Shown here: positions 6,457 through 15,000 of the stretch, one piece after another
Layout: every line of letters starts with the position of its first letter
Position numbering within the stretch: the stretch's first letter is position 1
Source of the DNA: Prevotella sp. UBA2725
GTDB lineage: Bacteria > Bacteroidota > Bacteroidia > Bacteroidales > Bacteroidaceae
Length of the DNA stretch: 15,783 nt
Assembly: GCA_002353825.1 (NCBI GenBank)
Contig: DEKJ01000001.1
Span: 1 to 15,783 of the forward strand
Reading direction: 5' to 3'
Program-made: the position numbers and the translations under genes
The notes under the pieces: generated by a model
What the model was told of the DNA's origin: nothing
Seen by the model: the letters and a program-made list of their open reading frames with translations, nothing else
Database searches by the model: none

Positions 6457-7530
6457 TTATCCTTCTCTGAAGAAATCCAGGCACTGCTTGATCTCCTCGT
6501 CTGTTGCTGTCTGGTCAATATGGATATCACCGACCTCAGAGAGCAGTGTGAAGTTGATCACGCCCGCCGTGTTCTTCTTATCGTGGCGCATGAGATTGAT
6601 GAGTTCATCATAATCGTCGCATGTGATGCCAAAGGCTCCATAGTTCTCGCGGATATACTGCACCGTCTGATGCATCTTCTCCGTGGGGAAGCCCTGCTTG
6701 AGCGAAGAGAGATAGAGCTCACAGATGAGTCCGTAAGCTACGGCATAACCATGGAGGATCGGCGTCTTGCCGTTCTCCTTACTGTGGATGAGTGAGAAGC
6801 TTTCGAAGGCGTGACCGAAGGTATGACCGAAGTTCAGTGCCTTGCGGATACCTTTCTCCTTCGGGTCTTTCGTAACGACACGCTCCTTCACAGCCACCGA
6901 CTTCCCAAGCATCGTAGCGAGATGCTTCAAGTCGGGGTTGTCGAGGTTGAAGTTGAGCAGCTCCGCCCAGTTCTTGGTGTTGGAGATGAGTCCATGCTTC
7001 AACATCTCTGCGTAGCCTGAATGGATGTTCTGAGCATCGAGCGAGCGTAGGAACTCTGTGTCGAGCAACACGAACTTCGCATCGTTGAACACACCGACCT
7101 CATTCTTCAGACTGTCGAGGTTGATACCTGTCTTGCCTCCTACCGAGGCGTCGACCATAGCGAGAAGCGTCGTGGGGATATTGATGAAGTCGATGCCACG
7201 CTTGAAAGTTGAAGCCGCAAAGCCACCGAGGTCTGTCACCATGCCGCCACCGAGGTTGATGAGCAGCGAGTGACGCGTTGCTTTGCCACGCTCCAGTTCA
7301 CGCCACACGTAAACAAGCGACTCCACGTTCTTATGGATATCGCCCGGCTCAATGGCTATGACATGGGCATCGCGCAGACCGATAAACGTCTCTATCACCG
7401 GCCAACAGTTCTTGCGTGTGTTGTCGTCGGTGAGAACAAAAATGTTGTCGTGCTCGCATTCTGATATCGCCATGGCCAAATCTGTAGCGAGCTGATGGGT
7501 TATCATCACTCTCTGTTTCATGATTCGCAT
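6457..7530 (-). CDS. aroB: 3-dehydroquinate synthase
   Basis: AroB converts DAHP to 3-dehydroquinate, the second step of the shikimate pathway, in the cytoplasm with NAD+ and a divalent metal. The 357 residues fit the family. Visible motifs are the nucleotide-binding GGGMVTD (94-100), the substrate/NAD loop VDASVGGKTGIN (126-137), and metal-ligand motifs GYAEMLKHG with E175 (172-180), NFGHTFGHAFE with H236/H240 (233-243) and HGYAVAYG with H260 (260-267). An alternative start at codon 4 (ATG 7519-7521) would give a more comfortable leader from the promoter at 7546-7553. It is first gene of the unit and is followed 3 nt later by rsmA. Confidence 0.96.
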   Translation of the reverse strand: MRIMKQRVMITHQLATDLAMAISECEHDNIFVLTDDNTRKNCWPVIETFIGLRDAHVIAIEPGDIHKNVESLVYVWRELERGKATRHSLLINLGGGMVTDLGGFAASTFKRGIDFINIPTTLLAMVDASVGGKTGINLDSLKNEVGVFNDAKFVLLDTEFLRSLDAQNIHSGYAEMLKHGLISNTKNWAELLNFNLDNPDLKHLATMLGKSVAVKERVVTKDPKEKGIRKALNFGHTFGHAFESFSLIHSKENGKTPILHGYAVAYGLICELYLSSLKQGFPTEKMHQTVQYIRENYGAFGITCDDYDELINLMRHDKKNTAGVINFTLLSEVGDIHIDQTATDEEIKQCLDFFREG

Positions 7531-7545
7531 ACTTAACGTTTACTG

Positions 7546-7553
7546 CAAATATA
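7546..7553 (-). promoter_or_regulatory. -7 element of aroB-rsmA promoter
   Basis: The minus strand reads TATATTTG, an exact TAnnTTTG match. The expected start near 7540 leaves a leader of only ~10 nt to the first ATG or ~19 nt to the ATG at codon 4. The -33 region is weak: TTG at 7578-7580 has a 24-nt spacer. Confidence 0.5.
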
Positions 7554-7622
7554 ATCATAACAAGGCCATAATACTAACAATATGATAATAAATTATTGTT
7601 TTTTAAGAATATCTCTTGCATT

Positions 7623-7677
7623 ATTGCGCAATCGTGGGGAGCAATGTGCAAAAATCCAAAATCAAAATAAACATTGC
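7623..7677. promoter_or_regulatory. Possible operator palindromes in the aroB/OMP divergent region
   Basis: ATTGCGCAAT at 7623-7632 is a perfect 10-bp palindrome. GCAATGT (7641-7647) and ACATTGC (7671-7677) form a 7-bp inverted pair. All share a GCAAT core. The rest of the AT-rich 7554-7771 region holds only a near-match -7 element, TATATTTC, at 7728-7735 for the plus-strand gene. Confidence 0.25.
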
Positions 7678-7771
7678 GATTCGTTAAACAATCTGCAATT
7701 ATTAAACCATTTCCACTCCTCTACGTTTATATTTCAGTAATGAATCAAAATTATAGGTAAGGGAAAGAACA

Positions 7772-10738
7772 ATGAAGAAATTACTATTGCTTGCCATCAT
7801 GGTGCTGACGACAGTCGCCGCCATGGCGCAGAGCCGGGAGATTTCGGGTACCATCACCGACAAGCAGAGTAAAGATGCTGTGTCGCTGGTAACGATTCAG
7901 CTCTTGAAGAAAGACTCCACATTCATCGCGGGTACAACATCAGGCGACGACGGTAAGTTCTCGCTCAAAGCGCCATCCGATGGTCAGTTTATTTTAAAGC
8001 TGTCAAGCATCGGCTACAAGACCATCACACGACCGATAACTATTAAGGAGGATGCCGATGTGAATCTCGGCAACATTCTCTTTACCGCTGACGCCATCAT
8101 GCTGAAAGAAGCTACCGTGACGGCACAGGCGCAAAAGGTCATCTTGAAAGAGGATACTTTCGTGTACAATGCCAGCGCCTACCGCACGCCTGAGGGCTCC
8201 ACGATCGAGGAGCTCGTAAAGCGCTTGCCCGGTGCTCAAGTTGATGACGACGGCAAGATTACGATCAACGGCAAGGAGGTAAAGAAGATTCTTGTCGACG
8301 GCAAAGAGTTCATGACTGGAGACACGAAGACGGCCATGAAGAATATTCCTACCTCCATTATTAATAAGGTGAAGGCCTACGATCAGAAGAGCGACCTCGC
8401 ACGCGTCACGGGTATCGATGACGGTGAGGAGCAGACCGTGCTCGACTTCGGCATCAAGCCGGGTATGAACAAAGGCTTCATGACCAATGTCGATGCAGGC
8501 GTAGGTACCAAGAGCCGTTACAGTGACCGCGCCTTCGGAGGATACATGAGAGGTGACTTGAAAATCTTCGGCATGGGCAATGCCAACAACGTCAACGACA
8601 TGGGCTTTGGAGGTCGTGGCGGTGGCTTCGGACGCGGACGAGATGGCCTCAATGCCACAAAGATGGCGGGCGTGAATATCAATTATGAGAATAAAGACAA
8701 GCTCAAGATCGATGGCAGTGCTCGATGGAACCACAGCGACGGCGACACTCAGACGAAGACAAGTGCCGAGAACTATGTCAGTACCGTGGGGTCATTCTCC
8801 AACAGTCTGAGTCACAGTTCTTCACGCTCTAATAGTTTCAATGCCCAAGCTCGTGTGGAATGGACTCCCGACTCCATGACGAACATCATGTTCCGACCCA
8901 CAATGACCTTGAGCACAAGCGATGGACTCTCTTCGAGCACCTCGGCTTCGTTCAATAGTGATCCTTACACGTTCGTCACTGATCCGTTGGCTAAAGCAGC
9001 CCTGCAGCAGTTGGCAGCAGACAGTGTCGTTGTCAACTCGAACAGTTCCAATGGCATCACTTATTCAAAGAGTAACAGTTTCGGTGCGATGCTGCAACTG
9101 AACCGTAAACTCAACAGCCGTGGGCGCAATGTCACCGTCCGGGGCGACGTGAGCTACACCGACTCCAAATCAAATTCACTCTCTACTAACAACGTGCATC
9201 TCTATCAGATCCAGAATGCACTCGGACAGGATTCCACTTATCAGACGAACCGCTACAACCTTGCTCCGTCAACGAAGTGGAGCTACACCCTTCAGGCTAC
9301 CTACAGTGAGCCGTTGTGGAAGGCAACATTTTTGCAGTTCCGCTACCGCTTCCAGTACAGCTACAGCAAGAGTGACCGCTCGACCTACGACTTCTCGAAC
9401 CTCGGTGAGAACTTCTTCTCAACGGTGTCACCTGCCTATCGCAATTGGGACAGTTACCTCAATCTTCTGAGCAATCCGTGGACGAGTTATCTTGACACGG
9501 ACCTCAGCCGTTACTCCTCTTATAAGAATTACACGCACAACATCGAACTGATGTTCCGCATGCTTCGTACGAAGTGGCACCTCAATGTCGGTGTCATGCT
9601 TCAGCCGCAGATCTCGCATTATAAGCAGAACTATCTCGGCATCGCTGTGGATACCACACGCACGGTGACGAACTTCACTCCGACATTCGACTTCCGTTAT
9701 CGTTTCAACAAGGTGAGCAACCTGCGCATCAACTACCGCGCCACCACAACGCAGCCTACGATCACACAGTTGCTTGATATTTACGACGACTCCGACCCGC
9801 TGAATATCTCTACGGGTAACCCGGGACTGAAGTCTTCGTTCAATCAGAACTTCCGACTGTTCTACAACACATATAATCAGAAAACAAAGCAGTCGCTGAT
9901 GACGTTCATCGACTACAACAACACACAGAACAGTATCAGCAATAAGGTGACATATGATGAGAAGACGGGTGGAAGACTGACGCGGCCGGAGAACATCAAC
10001 GGCAACTGGAATGTGAACTCCGCGTTCATGTTCAACACGCCGCTCGACTCTGCCGGCTACTGGAACATCAATACGTTTGCCAACTTCAACTACGCCAACA
10101 ACGTGGGTTATATCTCACTCTCCCGCAACGCCAGCTCACTGAAGAACACAACGCGAGACATGACGATCAGCGACCGACTAGCAGGCAGCTATCGCAACGA
10201 CTGGCTTGAGGTGGAGCTCAACGGAGCTTTCAGCTACCGCCACTCCAACAACAAACTGCAGCCAGCCTCCAACTCGAACATCTGGCAGTACAGCTATGGT
10301 GGAAGCATCAACCTCACGGCGCCGTGGGGCACCGGTCTCTCTACAGACCTCAATATGAACTCACGCCGCGGCTACTCCGACAACTCACTGAACACGAACG
10401 AACTTGTGTGGAATGTGCAGCTCTCACAGAGCTTCTTGAAGGGCAAGCCCCTCACCGTGATGCTCCAGTTCTACGACCTGCTCCATCAGCAGAGCAACCT
10501 CAGTCGTACGATCTCTGCTTCGATGCGTTCAGATACGGAGTACAACTCTATCAACAGCTACGTCATGCTGCATGTCAACTTCCGCATCAATGCCTTCGGT
10601 GGCAAGCACAAAGGCCCAGGCGATGGTCCCGGTGATGGCCCTGGTTTCCGTGGAGGTCCCGGCCGTGGTGGTCGTCCACCAATGGGTGGCCCCGGTGGCG
10701 GTCGTCCACCGCGTGGCGGAGGCTTCGGCGGATTCTAA
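7772..10738 (+). CDS. Outer membrane beta-barrel protein with carboxypeptidase-like regulatory domain
   Basis: This 988-residue protein opens with a clear Sec signal peptide (MKKLLLLAIMVLTTVAAMA, probable cleavage before Gln20). Residues ~21-105 match the carboxypeptidase-regulatory-like beta-sandwich common in Bacteroidota (ISGTITD at 24-30, GKFSLKAP at 61-68). Residues ~112-230 are plug-like (TIEELVKRLPG at 144-154, ILVDGKEF at 173-180). The rest is a long barrel rich in alternating aromatic/polar strands, matching the OMP_b-brl_3 type related to TonB-dependent receptors. A TonB box is not evident, and the substrate cannot be told. Two Gly/Arg-rich stretches stand out: ~279-290 near the start of the barrel, and a ~46-residue Gly/Pro/Arg tail (943-988) ending in Phe. 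The gene stands alone, between the divergent aroB unit and a bidirectional terminator. The start is fixed by the signal peptide. Confidence 0.9.
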   Translation: MKKLLLLAIMVLTTVAAMAQSREISGTITDKQSKDAVSLVTIQLLKKDSTFIAGTTSGDDGKFSLKAPSDGQFILKLSSIGYKTITRPITIKEDADVNLGNILFTADAIMLKEATVTAQAQKVILKEDTFVYNASAYRTPEGSTIEELVKRLPGAQVDDDGKITINGKEVKKILVDGKEFMTGDTKTAMKNIPTSIINKVKAYDQKSDLARVTGIDDGEEQTVLDFGIKPGMNKGFMTNVDAGVGTKSRYSDRAFGGYMRGDLKIFGMGNANNVNDMGFGGRGGGFGRGRDGLNATKMAGVNINYENKDKLKIDGSARWNHSDGDTQTKTSAENYVSTVGSFSNSLSHSSSRSNSFNAQARVEWTPDSMTNIMFRPTMTLSTSDGLSSSTSASFNSDPYTFVTDPLAKAALQQLAADSVVVNSNSSNGITYSKSNSFGAMLQLNRKLNSRGRNVTVRGDVSYTDSKSNSLSTNNVHLYQIQNALGQDSTYQTNRYNLAPSTKWSYTLQATYSEPLWKATFLQFRYRFQYSYSKSDRSTYDFSNLGENFFSTVSPAYRNWDSYLNLLSNPWTSYLDTDLSRYSSYKNYTHNIELMFRMLRTKWHLNVGVMLQPQISHYKQNYLGIAVDTTRTVTNFTPTFDFRYRFNKVSNLRINYRATTTQPTITQLLDIYDDSDPLNISTGNPGLKSSFNQNFRLFYNTYNQKTKQSLMTFIDYNNTQNSISNKVTYDEKTGGRLTRPENINGNWNVNSAFMFNTPLDSAGYWNINTFANFNYANNVGYISLSRNASSLKNTTRDMTISDRLAGSYRNDWLEVELNGAFSYRHSNNKLQPASNSNIWQYSYGGSINLTAPWGTGLSTDLNMNSRRGYSDNSLNTNELVWNVQLSQSFLKGKPLTVMLQFYDLLHQQSNLSRTISASMRSDTEYNSINSYVMLHVNFRINAFGGKHKGPGDGPGDGPGFRGGPGRGGRPPMGGPGGGRPPRGGGFGGF

Positions 10739-10768
10739 TCGTTAATCTTATCGATTCATCCCTTTGCA

Positions 10769-10792
10769 GTGGCCGCCCCAAGTGGCGGCCAC
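10769..10792. repeat. GTGGCCGCC hairpin after the OMP gene
   Basis: GTGGCCGCC (10769-10777) and GGCGGCCAC (10784-10792) form a perfect 9-bp stem with a 6-nt loop, 30 nt after the stop. It belongs to the same dispersed family as 4033-4056 and the in-gene repeat at 1685-1820. Confidence 0.65.
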
Positions 10793-10817
10793 CATCAGCA
10801 AAGCAAATAAAAAAGTT

Positions 10818-10851
10818 AAGCGCGTTACAATAGAAATACTGTAACGCGCTT
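10818..10851. terminator. Bidirectional intrinsic terminator
   Basis: AAGCGCGTTACA (10818-10829) pairs perfectly with TGTAACGCGCTT (10840-10851), a 12-bp stem with a 10-nt loop. On the plus strand it is followed by TCTTTATTTCTTT. On the minus strand it is followed by a T-rich stretch ending in TTTTTTATTT. It therefore suits both converging genes, the OMP gene and the HMA gene. Confidence 0.85.
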
Positions 10852-10873
10852 CTTTATTTCTTTATGTAATCAA

Positions 10874-10955
10874 CATCCCTCCCTTTAGATTGCTCTCCCT
10901 TGTTAAGGGAGGTGGAGGGATGAAGCTTGGGTAGGCCTGAGGGCTTTGGTAGGCC
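10874..10955. repeat. CCCTCC/GGGAGG palindromic repeat with adjacent direct repeats
   Basis: Outer arms CATCCCTCC (10874-10882) and GGAGGGATG (10914-10922) are perfect 9-bp inverted repeats. An inner hairpin CTCCCTT-GTT-AAGGGAG lies at 10895-10911. GGTAGGCC occurs directly at 10930-10937 and 10948-10955. It lies just beyond the HMA gene stop and resembles the insert at 680-722. Confidence 0.6.
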
Positions 10956-10964
10956 CCTCCTCCC

Positions 10965-11291
10965 TTACTTTCTGTACTTGCAGCATCCAGGCAGCTTGCC
11001 ATAGGCAGCTGCAGAAGCCTTAGCCTTGTCGGTGTCGTGACCAGCAGCAGCAACAGCCTTCTCTATCTTGTTGAGATTCGTCTTGCTGTCATCGAAGACA
11101 ACGTTGCAGACCTTCGACTTCTGGTTCCACGATGCTGTCATCACACCAGGAACACTCTTGCAGGCCTTCTGAATACGAGCCTGACACATCTCGCACTTAC
11201 CGTCAGCCTTGAACGACTTCTTTACGGTCTTAGCTTGAGCAGAGGCGCATATTGCCAATGCGGCAACAAACATAAATGCAATCTTCTTCAT
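10965..11291 (-). CDS. Secreted heavy-metal-associated (HMA) domain protein
   Basis: This 108-residue protein has a signal peptide (residues 1-20, ending SAQA) and then a MerP/CopZ-like HMA fold. The metal-binding motif is GKCEMC with C33 and C36, and C44 follows one helix turn later. Secondary structure would run beta-alpha-beta-beta-alpha-beta, with the second strand at CNVVFDD (62-68) and IEKAVAAAGHD (76-86) as helix two. The tail adds a CC pair (C103, C104) in LPGCCKY, which may provide extra thiols. The family binds soft metal ions such as Cu(I) or Hg(II). Export places it in the periplasm or on a membrane surface, so a periplasmic metal chaperone or buffer is likely. It is divergent from the HYC_CC_PP-cusA operon, supporting a copper/silver role. 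AAAGGAAAG just upstream of the ATG is a Shine-Dalgarno-like sequence. Confidence 0.9.
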   Translation of the reverse strand: MKKIAFMFVAALAICASAQAKTVKKSFKADGKCEMCQARIQKACKSVPGVMTASWNQKSKVCNVVFDDSKTNLNKIEKAVAAAGHDTDKAKASAAAYGKLPGCCKYRK

Positions 11292-11308
11292 AATCTTTCC
11301 TTTCTTAT

Positions 11309-11368
11309 TTGATTGAAACTAACTTGATTGTAACTGATTTAATTGTAACTGAATTAATTGTAACTAAA
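11309..11368. repeat. Four tandem 15-bp repeats in the HMA gene leader
   Basis: Consecutive units occupy 11309-11323, 11324-11338, 11339-11353 and 11354-11368. They follow the pattern TTRATTGWAACTRAN (for example TTGATTGTAACTGAT and TTAATTGTAACTGAA). They lie between the HMA start codon (11291) and its predicted promoter (11404-11435), so the message would carry four copies of AGTTACAATYAA-like sequence (the copy nearest the start codon has AGTTTCAATCAA). Confidence 0.85.
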
Positions 11369-11403
11369 ACGTGAATAAGAGTTGTTATCCTCTAATTTTT
11401 CGG

Positions 11404-11435
11404 CAAAACTACAAAAAAACATTCATTTCCAACAA
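11404..11435 (-). promoter_or_regulatory. Promoter of the HMA gene
   Basis: On the minus strand TTG (11433-11435) is followed, after 21 nt, by TAGTTTTG (11404-11411). Both elements fit the Bacteroidota TTTG/TAnnTTTG promoter. The predicted start near 11398 gives a leader of about 105 nt containing the tandem repeats. Confidence 0.6.
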
Positions 11436-11454
11436 TGTTTCCAAACTATTATGC

Positions 11455-11462
11455 TAATTTTG
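11455..11462 (+). promoter_or_regulatory. -7 element of the HYC_CC_PP-cusA operon promoter
   Basis: TAATTTTG is an exact TAnnTTTG match, giving a start near 11469 and a ~65-nt leader to the ATG at 11535. No clear -33 element is visible; its expected place (~11431-11435) overlaps the -33 of the opposing HMA promoter. TTTGCAA occurs at 11459-11465 and at 11480-11486, 21 bp apart. Confidence 0.5.
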
Positions 11463-11534
11463 CAAATCATTAGAAGTAGTTTGCAAGAGACTACCGTAAG
11501 AATTAGTTGTAGAAAGGAGACACAGCCCTGTCTT

Positions 11535-11963
11535 ATGGCACGACGAATCAGCGCATATCTCACCATTCTGCTTTTCCTGATCGCGGTATCGGGATTGCAG
11601 ATCAACGTTCATTACTGTGGTGATGAACAGATGTTCGTGTCGCTGAACGGTATCGATGTCCATAACTTTGCAGATGCAGCCAACGACTGCTGCCATGGCG
11701 GCAAGGAAAAATGCGACGGGTGCCATGACAAGGCACATTTCGTACAAGTAAAGTCGCATTTCGCACTTGGTCAGACCGTTGACCTCACGCCAAGTCTATA
11801 CAATGCTAATTGGTTCCACGGCGACCTGCCCGCTTTGTGGCAGCCCTTCTCGTGGAATGCATTAGCATACGCTTCAGAATCACAATCTTATTATTATGTA
11901 CCACCGGCTCCACCCGGACTTTTTGTGGAGCCTCATGGTTTGCGTGCGCCACCGATGGGATAA
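11535..11963 (+). CDS. HYC_CC_PP family protein, Cys/His-rich exported protein
   Basis: This 142-residue protein has the three hallmarks of the Bacteroidota HYC_CC_PP family: HYC at 26-28, CC at 52-53 and Pro-Pro pairs near the C-terminus (123-124, 126-127, 139-140). An N-terminal hydrophobic helix (residues ~8-23) preceded by Arg residues is a signal sequence or anchor, so the remainder should lie in the periplasm. The motif CCHGGKEKCDGCH (52-64), with His43 and His68 nearby, looks able to bind a soft metal. The family's molecular function is not established to my knowledge. The frame is open back to 11382, but ATG 11535 is chosen because it gives the signal sequence and lies downstream of the -7 element; AAAGGAGA at 11513-11520 is a distant possible RBS. 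The cusA-like gene begins 40 nt after its stop. Confidence 0.85.
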   Translation: MARRISAYLTILLFLIAVSGLQINVHYCGDEQMFVSLNGIDVHNFADAANDCCHGGKEKCDGCHDKAHFVQVKSHFALGQTVDLTPSLYNANWFHGDLPALWQPFSWNALAYASESQSYYYVPPAPPGLFVEPHGLRAPPMG

Positions 11964-12003
11964 TGTTTTCATTATTCATCATCAACACGTAAATCAATAA
12001 TCA

Positions 12004-15000
12004 ATGGTAAACAAAATTATTGGCTATTTTCTTCGCAACCGCATCATCTCGCTGTTCGTGCTTCTCGCCGTCATCCTGGGCGGCTTGGCTACGATGCCCT
12101 TCGACTGGGGTACGGACGGAATCATCCCGCGTGATCCGGTGGCTGTGGATGCCATTCCCGATATCGGAGATAATCAGCAGATTGTCTCCACCGACTGGAT
12201 GGGACACTCTCCGATGGATATTCAGGAGCAGATCACCTATCCACTCACAACAGCATTGCTCGGCATTCCGGGCGTCAAGACCATCCGTTCATCATCGATG
12301 TTCGGTATGTCTTTTATATACATTATCTTTAACGACAACGTAGAGTTCTATTGGAGCCGTTCACGCATCCTTGAGAAGCTCAACTCACTGCCTGCTGGTC
12401 TGTTGCCCGATGGTGTTCGGCCCACACTCGGTCCCGATGCCACAGCCCTCGGACAGATCTATTGGTACACACTTGAAGGACGAGACCCGAAGACGGGTAA
12501 GCCTACGGGTGGATGGGATCCGCAGGAGCTCCGCACAATCCAGGACTATTACGTGCGCTACAGTCTCTCTTCGGCTGAGGGCGTGTCCGAGGTGGCCTCG
12601 GTCGGTGGCTTCGTCAAAGAGTATCAGGTAGACCTCGATCCCGATGCCATGCGCTCTTATGGTCTGAACCTTATTCAGATCATGAAGGCCGTGAAAAACT
12701 CCAACATTGATGTCGGAGCTGGCACCATGGAAGTCAACCAAGCCGAATACCTCATCCGTGGTCTGGGCTATGTGAAGAAACTCTCCGACCTTGAGAATGC
12801 TCCTATAACATCGAGCAACGGCGTGCCTGTGCGTATCAAGGATGTGGCAAAGGTCAGCTTTGGACCTGCCGACCGCCGTGGAGGCCTCGACAAGGAAGGT
12901 CAGGAGGCGGTAGGTGGCGTTGTTGTGGCGCGCAACGGCAGCAACCCGATGCAGGTTATCAACAACGTCAAGGATAAGATCAAAGAGATGCAGAGTGGGC
13001 TCCCCGAGAAGGTCCTTCCCGACGGTACCCACTCGAAGGTCACCGTCGTACCTTTCTACGACCGCACTCAACTCATCAAGGAGACTATTGGCACCTTGGA
13101 GAGTTCACTGACCCACGAGGTTCTCATCTGTATCATCGTGGTGCTCATTCTCGTGCTCAACCTCCGAGCCTCTGTTGTCATCGCTACAATGCTCCCTCTC
13201 GCTGTGCTCTGCACGTTCATCGTGATGAAGCTCTGCGGCGTGGAGGCGAATATCGTGGCCTTGTCGGGTATCGCCATTGCCATCGGTGTGATGGTCGACG
13301 TCGGCGTCGTCTTCATGGAAAATGTTGTGCGGCATGTACAGAGCGATGACCGCGACCCCGTGACGGGAGAAGTAATATGGCCCCGTGGCAAGGCGCTGGA
13401 AGACACCATCCTCTCAGCAGTGAGCGAGGTAAGTTCCGCCGTGATGACAGGTATGGCTACGACGGTTATTTCCTTTCTCCCGGTCTTTGCTATGCAGGCG
13501 CAGGAAGGCAAGATGTTCCATCCATTGGCATTCACGAAGACCTTTGCCCTGCTCTCCGCACTTATCTTGGGTCTCGTCATCCTCCCCACGCTCGCTTATT
13601 GGATATTCTCACTGCGCATGCCACAGAAATGGGCGCTGCATCTTTTCCATGGCAAGCCCGCACCAAAGACGGTGAAGATAGGACGATGGCAGATCAAAAC
13701 CAACTATCTCACAGTAGCTGTCATCGTACTTTTTGCTACGTATATTCTTACAGGTCACTGGATGCCATTAGGCCCGAAGAACGGCATGGTGCTCAACATG
13801 TTCTTCGTGCTCGCCATCATCGGTGTGGTGCTGGCATTGCTATGGCTCATGGTTATCTATTATGAGCGCATCCTCCGCTGGTGTCTTGACAATCGCTTTA
13901 AGTTCATGCTCATCCCGTTGCTGACGCTCGTTGCCGGTGCCATGATCTGGAAACACACGGGCTCCGAGTTCATGCCGACACTCGACGAGGGTACGTTCAT
14001 GCTCATGCCGACGAGCATGCCTCACTCCGGTGTGGAAGAGAACCTCAACCTCTGCCGTCAGCTTGATATGCGTGTGAGTGCCATCCCCGAAGTGGAGAGC
14101 GCTGTAGGCAAATGGGGACGCGCCGAGTCGGCACTTGACCCTGCACCAATCCAGATGTATGAGGTCACGGTCAACTATCGTCCGGAATATATGCTCGACG
14201 ACGATGGTCAGCGTGCTCGCTTCAAGACGGATATCCACGGTCGTTTCATTCTTAAAGGCGGCAAGACCTATGACCCCTCGAAGGAGTTCCGTATCATTCC
14301 GAGCGACTCGCTCATTCCTTCTTCTCACGGCGAATATCTCCGCCAGTGGCGCGACAACATCCGCACGGAGGATGACATCTGGAATGAGATAGAGAAGGCC
14401 AGCAACCTCCCCGGACTCACAGGCTCACCAAAGCTCCAGCCTATCGCCACACGTCAGGTGATGCTCTCTACAGGAATGAAGGCAGCTATGGGCCTGAAGG
14501 TCTATGGCCCCGACCTCGAGAGTATCGAGAAGGCCGGCCTCCAGATGGAGAAAGCATTGAAGGACCTCCCACAGATCAACCGCTCCTCGGTCTACTACGA
14601 CCGTGCTGAGGGTGCGCCATATATTGAGATCACGCCTGACCGCGAGAAGCTCGGACGCTACGGCATCCAGCTTGGTGACGTGCAGAGCGTCATCGAAACA
14701 GCTATTGGCGGTATGGATGAAGGCACGACGGTGGAAGGCCGCGAGCGCTTTCCGATCCGTGTACGTTATGCACGTGAGCTCCGCGACAATCCCGATGCAC
14801 TGTCGTCGATTCTCGTGCCCGCTGCCGACGGCTCGCAGATCCCCTTGGGTCAGGTGGCTTCCATTAAGTTCACACCAGGCGCCTCAATGATCTCCTCCGA
14901 GAACACGTTCCTCGTGGGTTACATCACATTCGACAAGAGCGACTCCAAGGCGGCTGAGGTCGACGTCGTCAATGCTGCAAAGAAGCATATCGACGACCTC

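Noticed and set aside
8003..8734. Minus-strand 243-codon open frame within the OMP gene
   Set aside because: The plus frame has the signal peptide, regulatory domain and plug motifs. The minus frame is an antisense shadow.
11382..11534. N-terminal extension of the HYC_CC_PP frame from an upstream ATG
   Set aside because: It would begin upstream of the predicted -7 element and put 51 residues before a clear signal sequence. ATG 11535 is preferred.
12385..13071. Minus-strand 228-codon open frame within the cusA-like gene
   Set aside because: Antisense shadow of a confidently identified RND pump.
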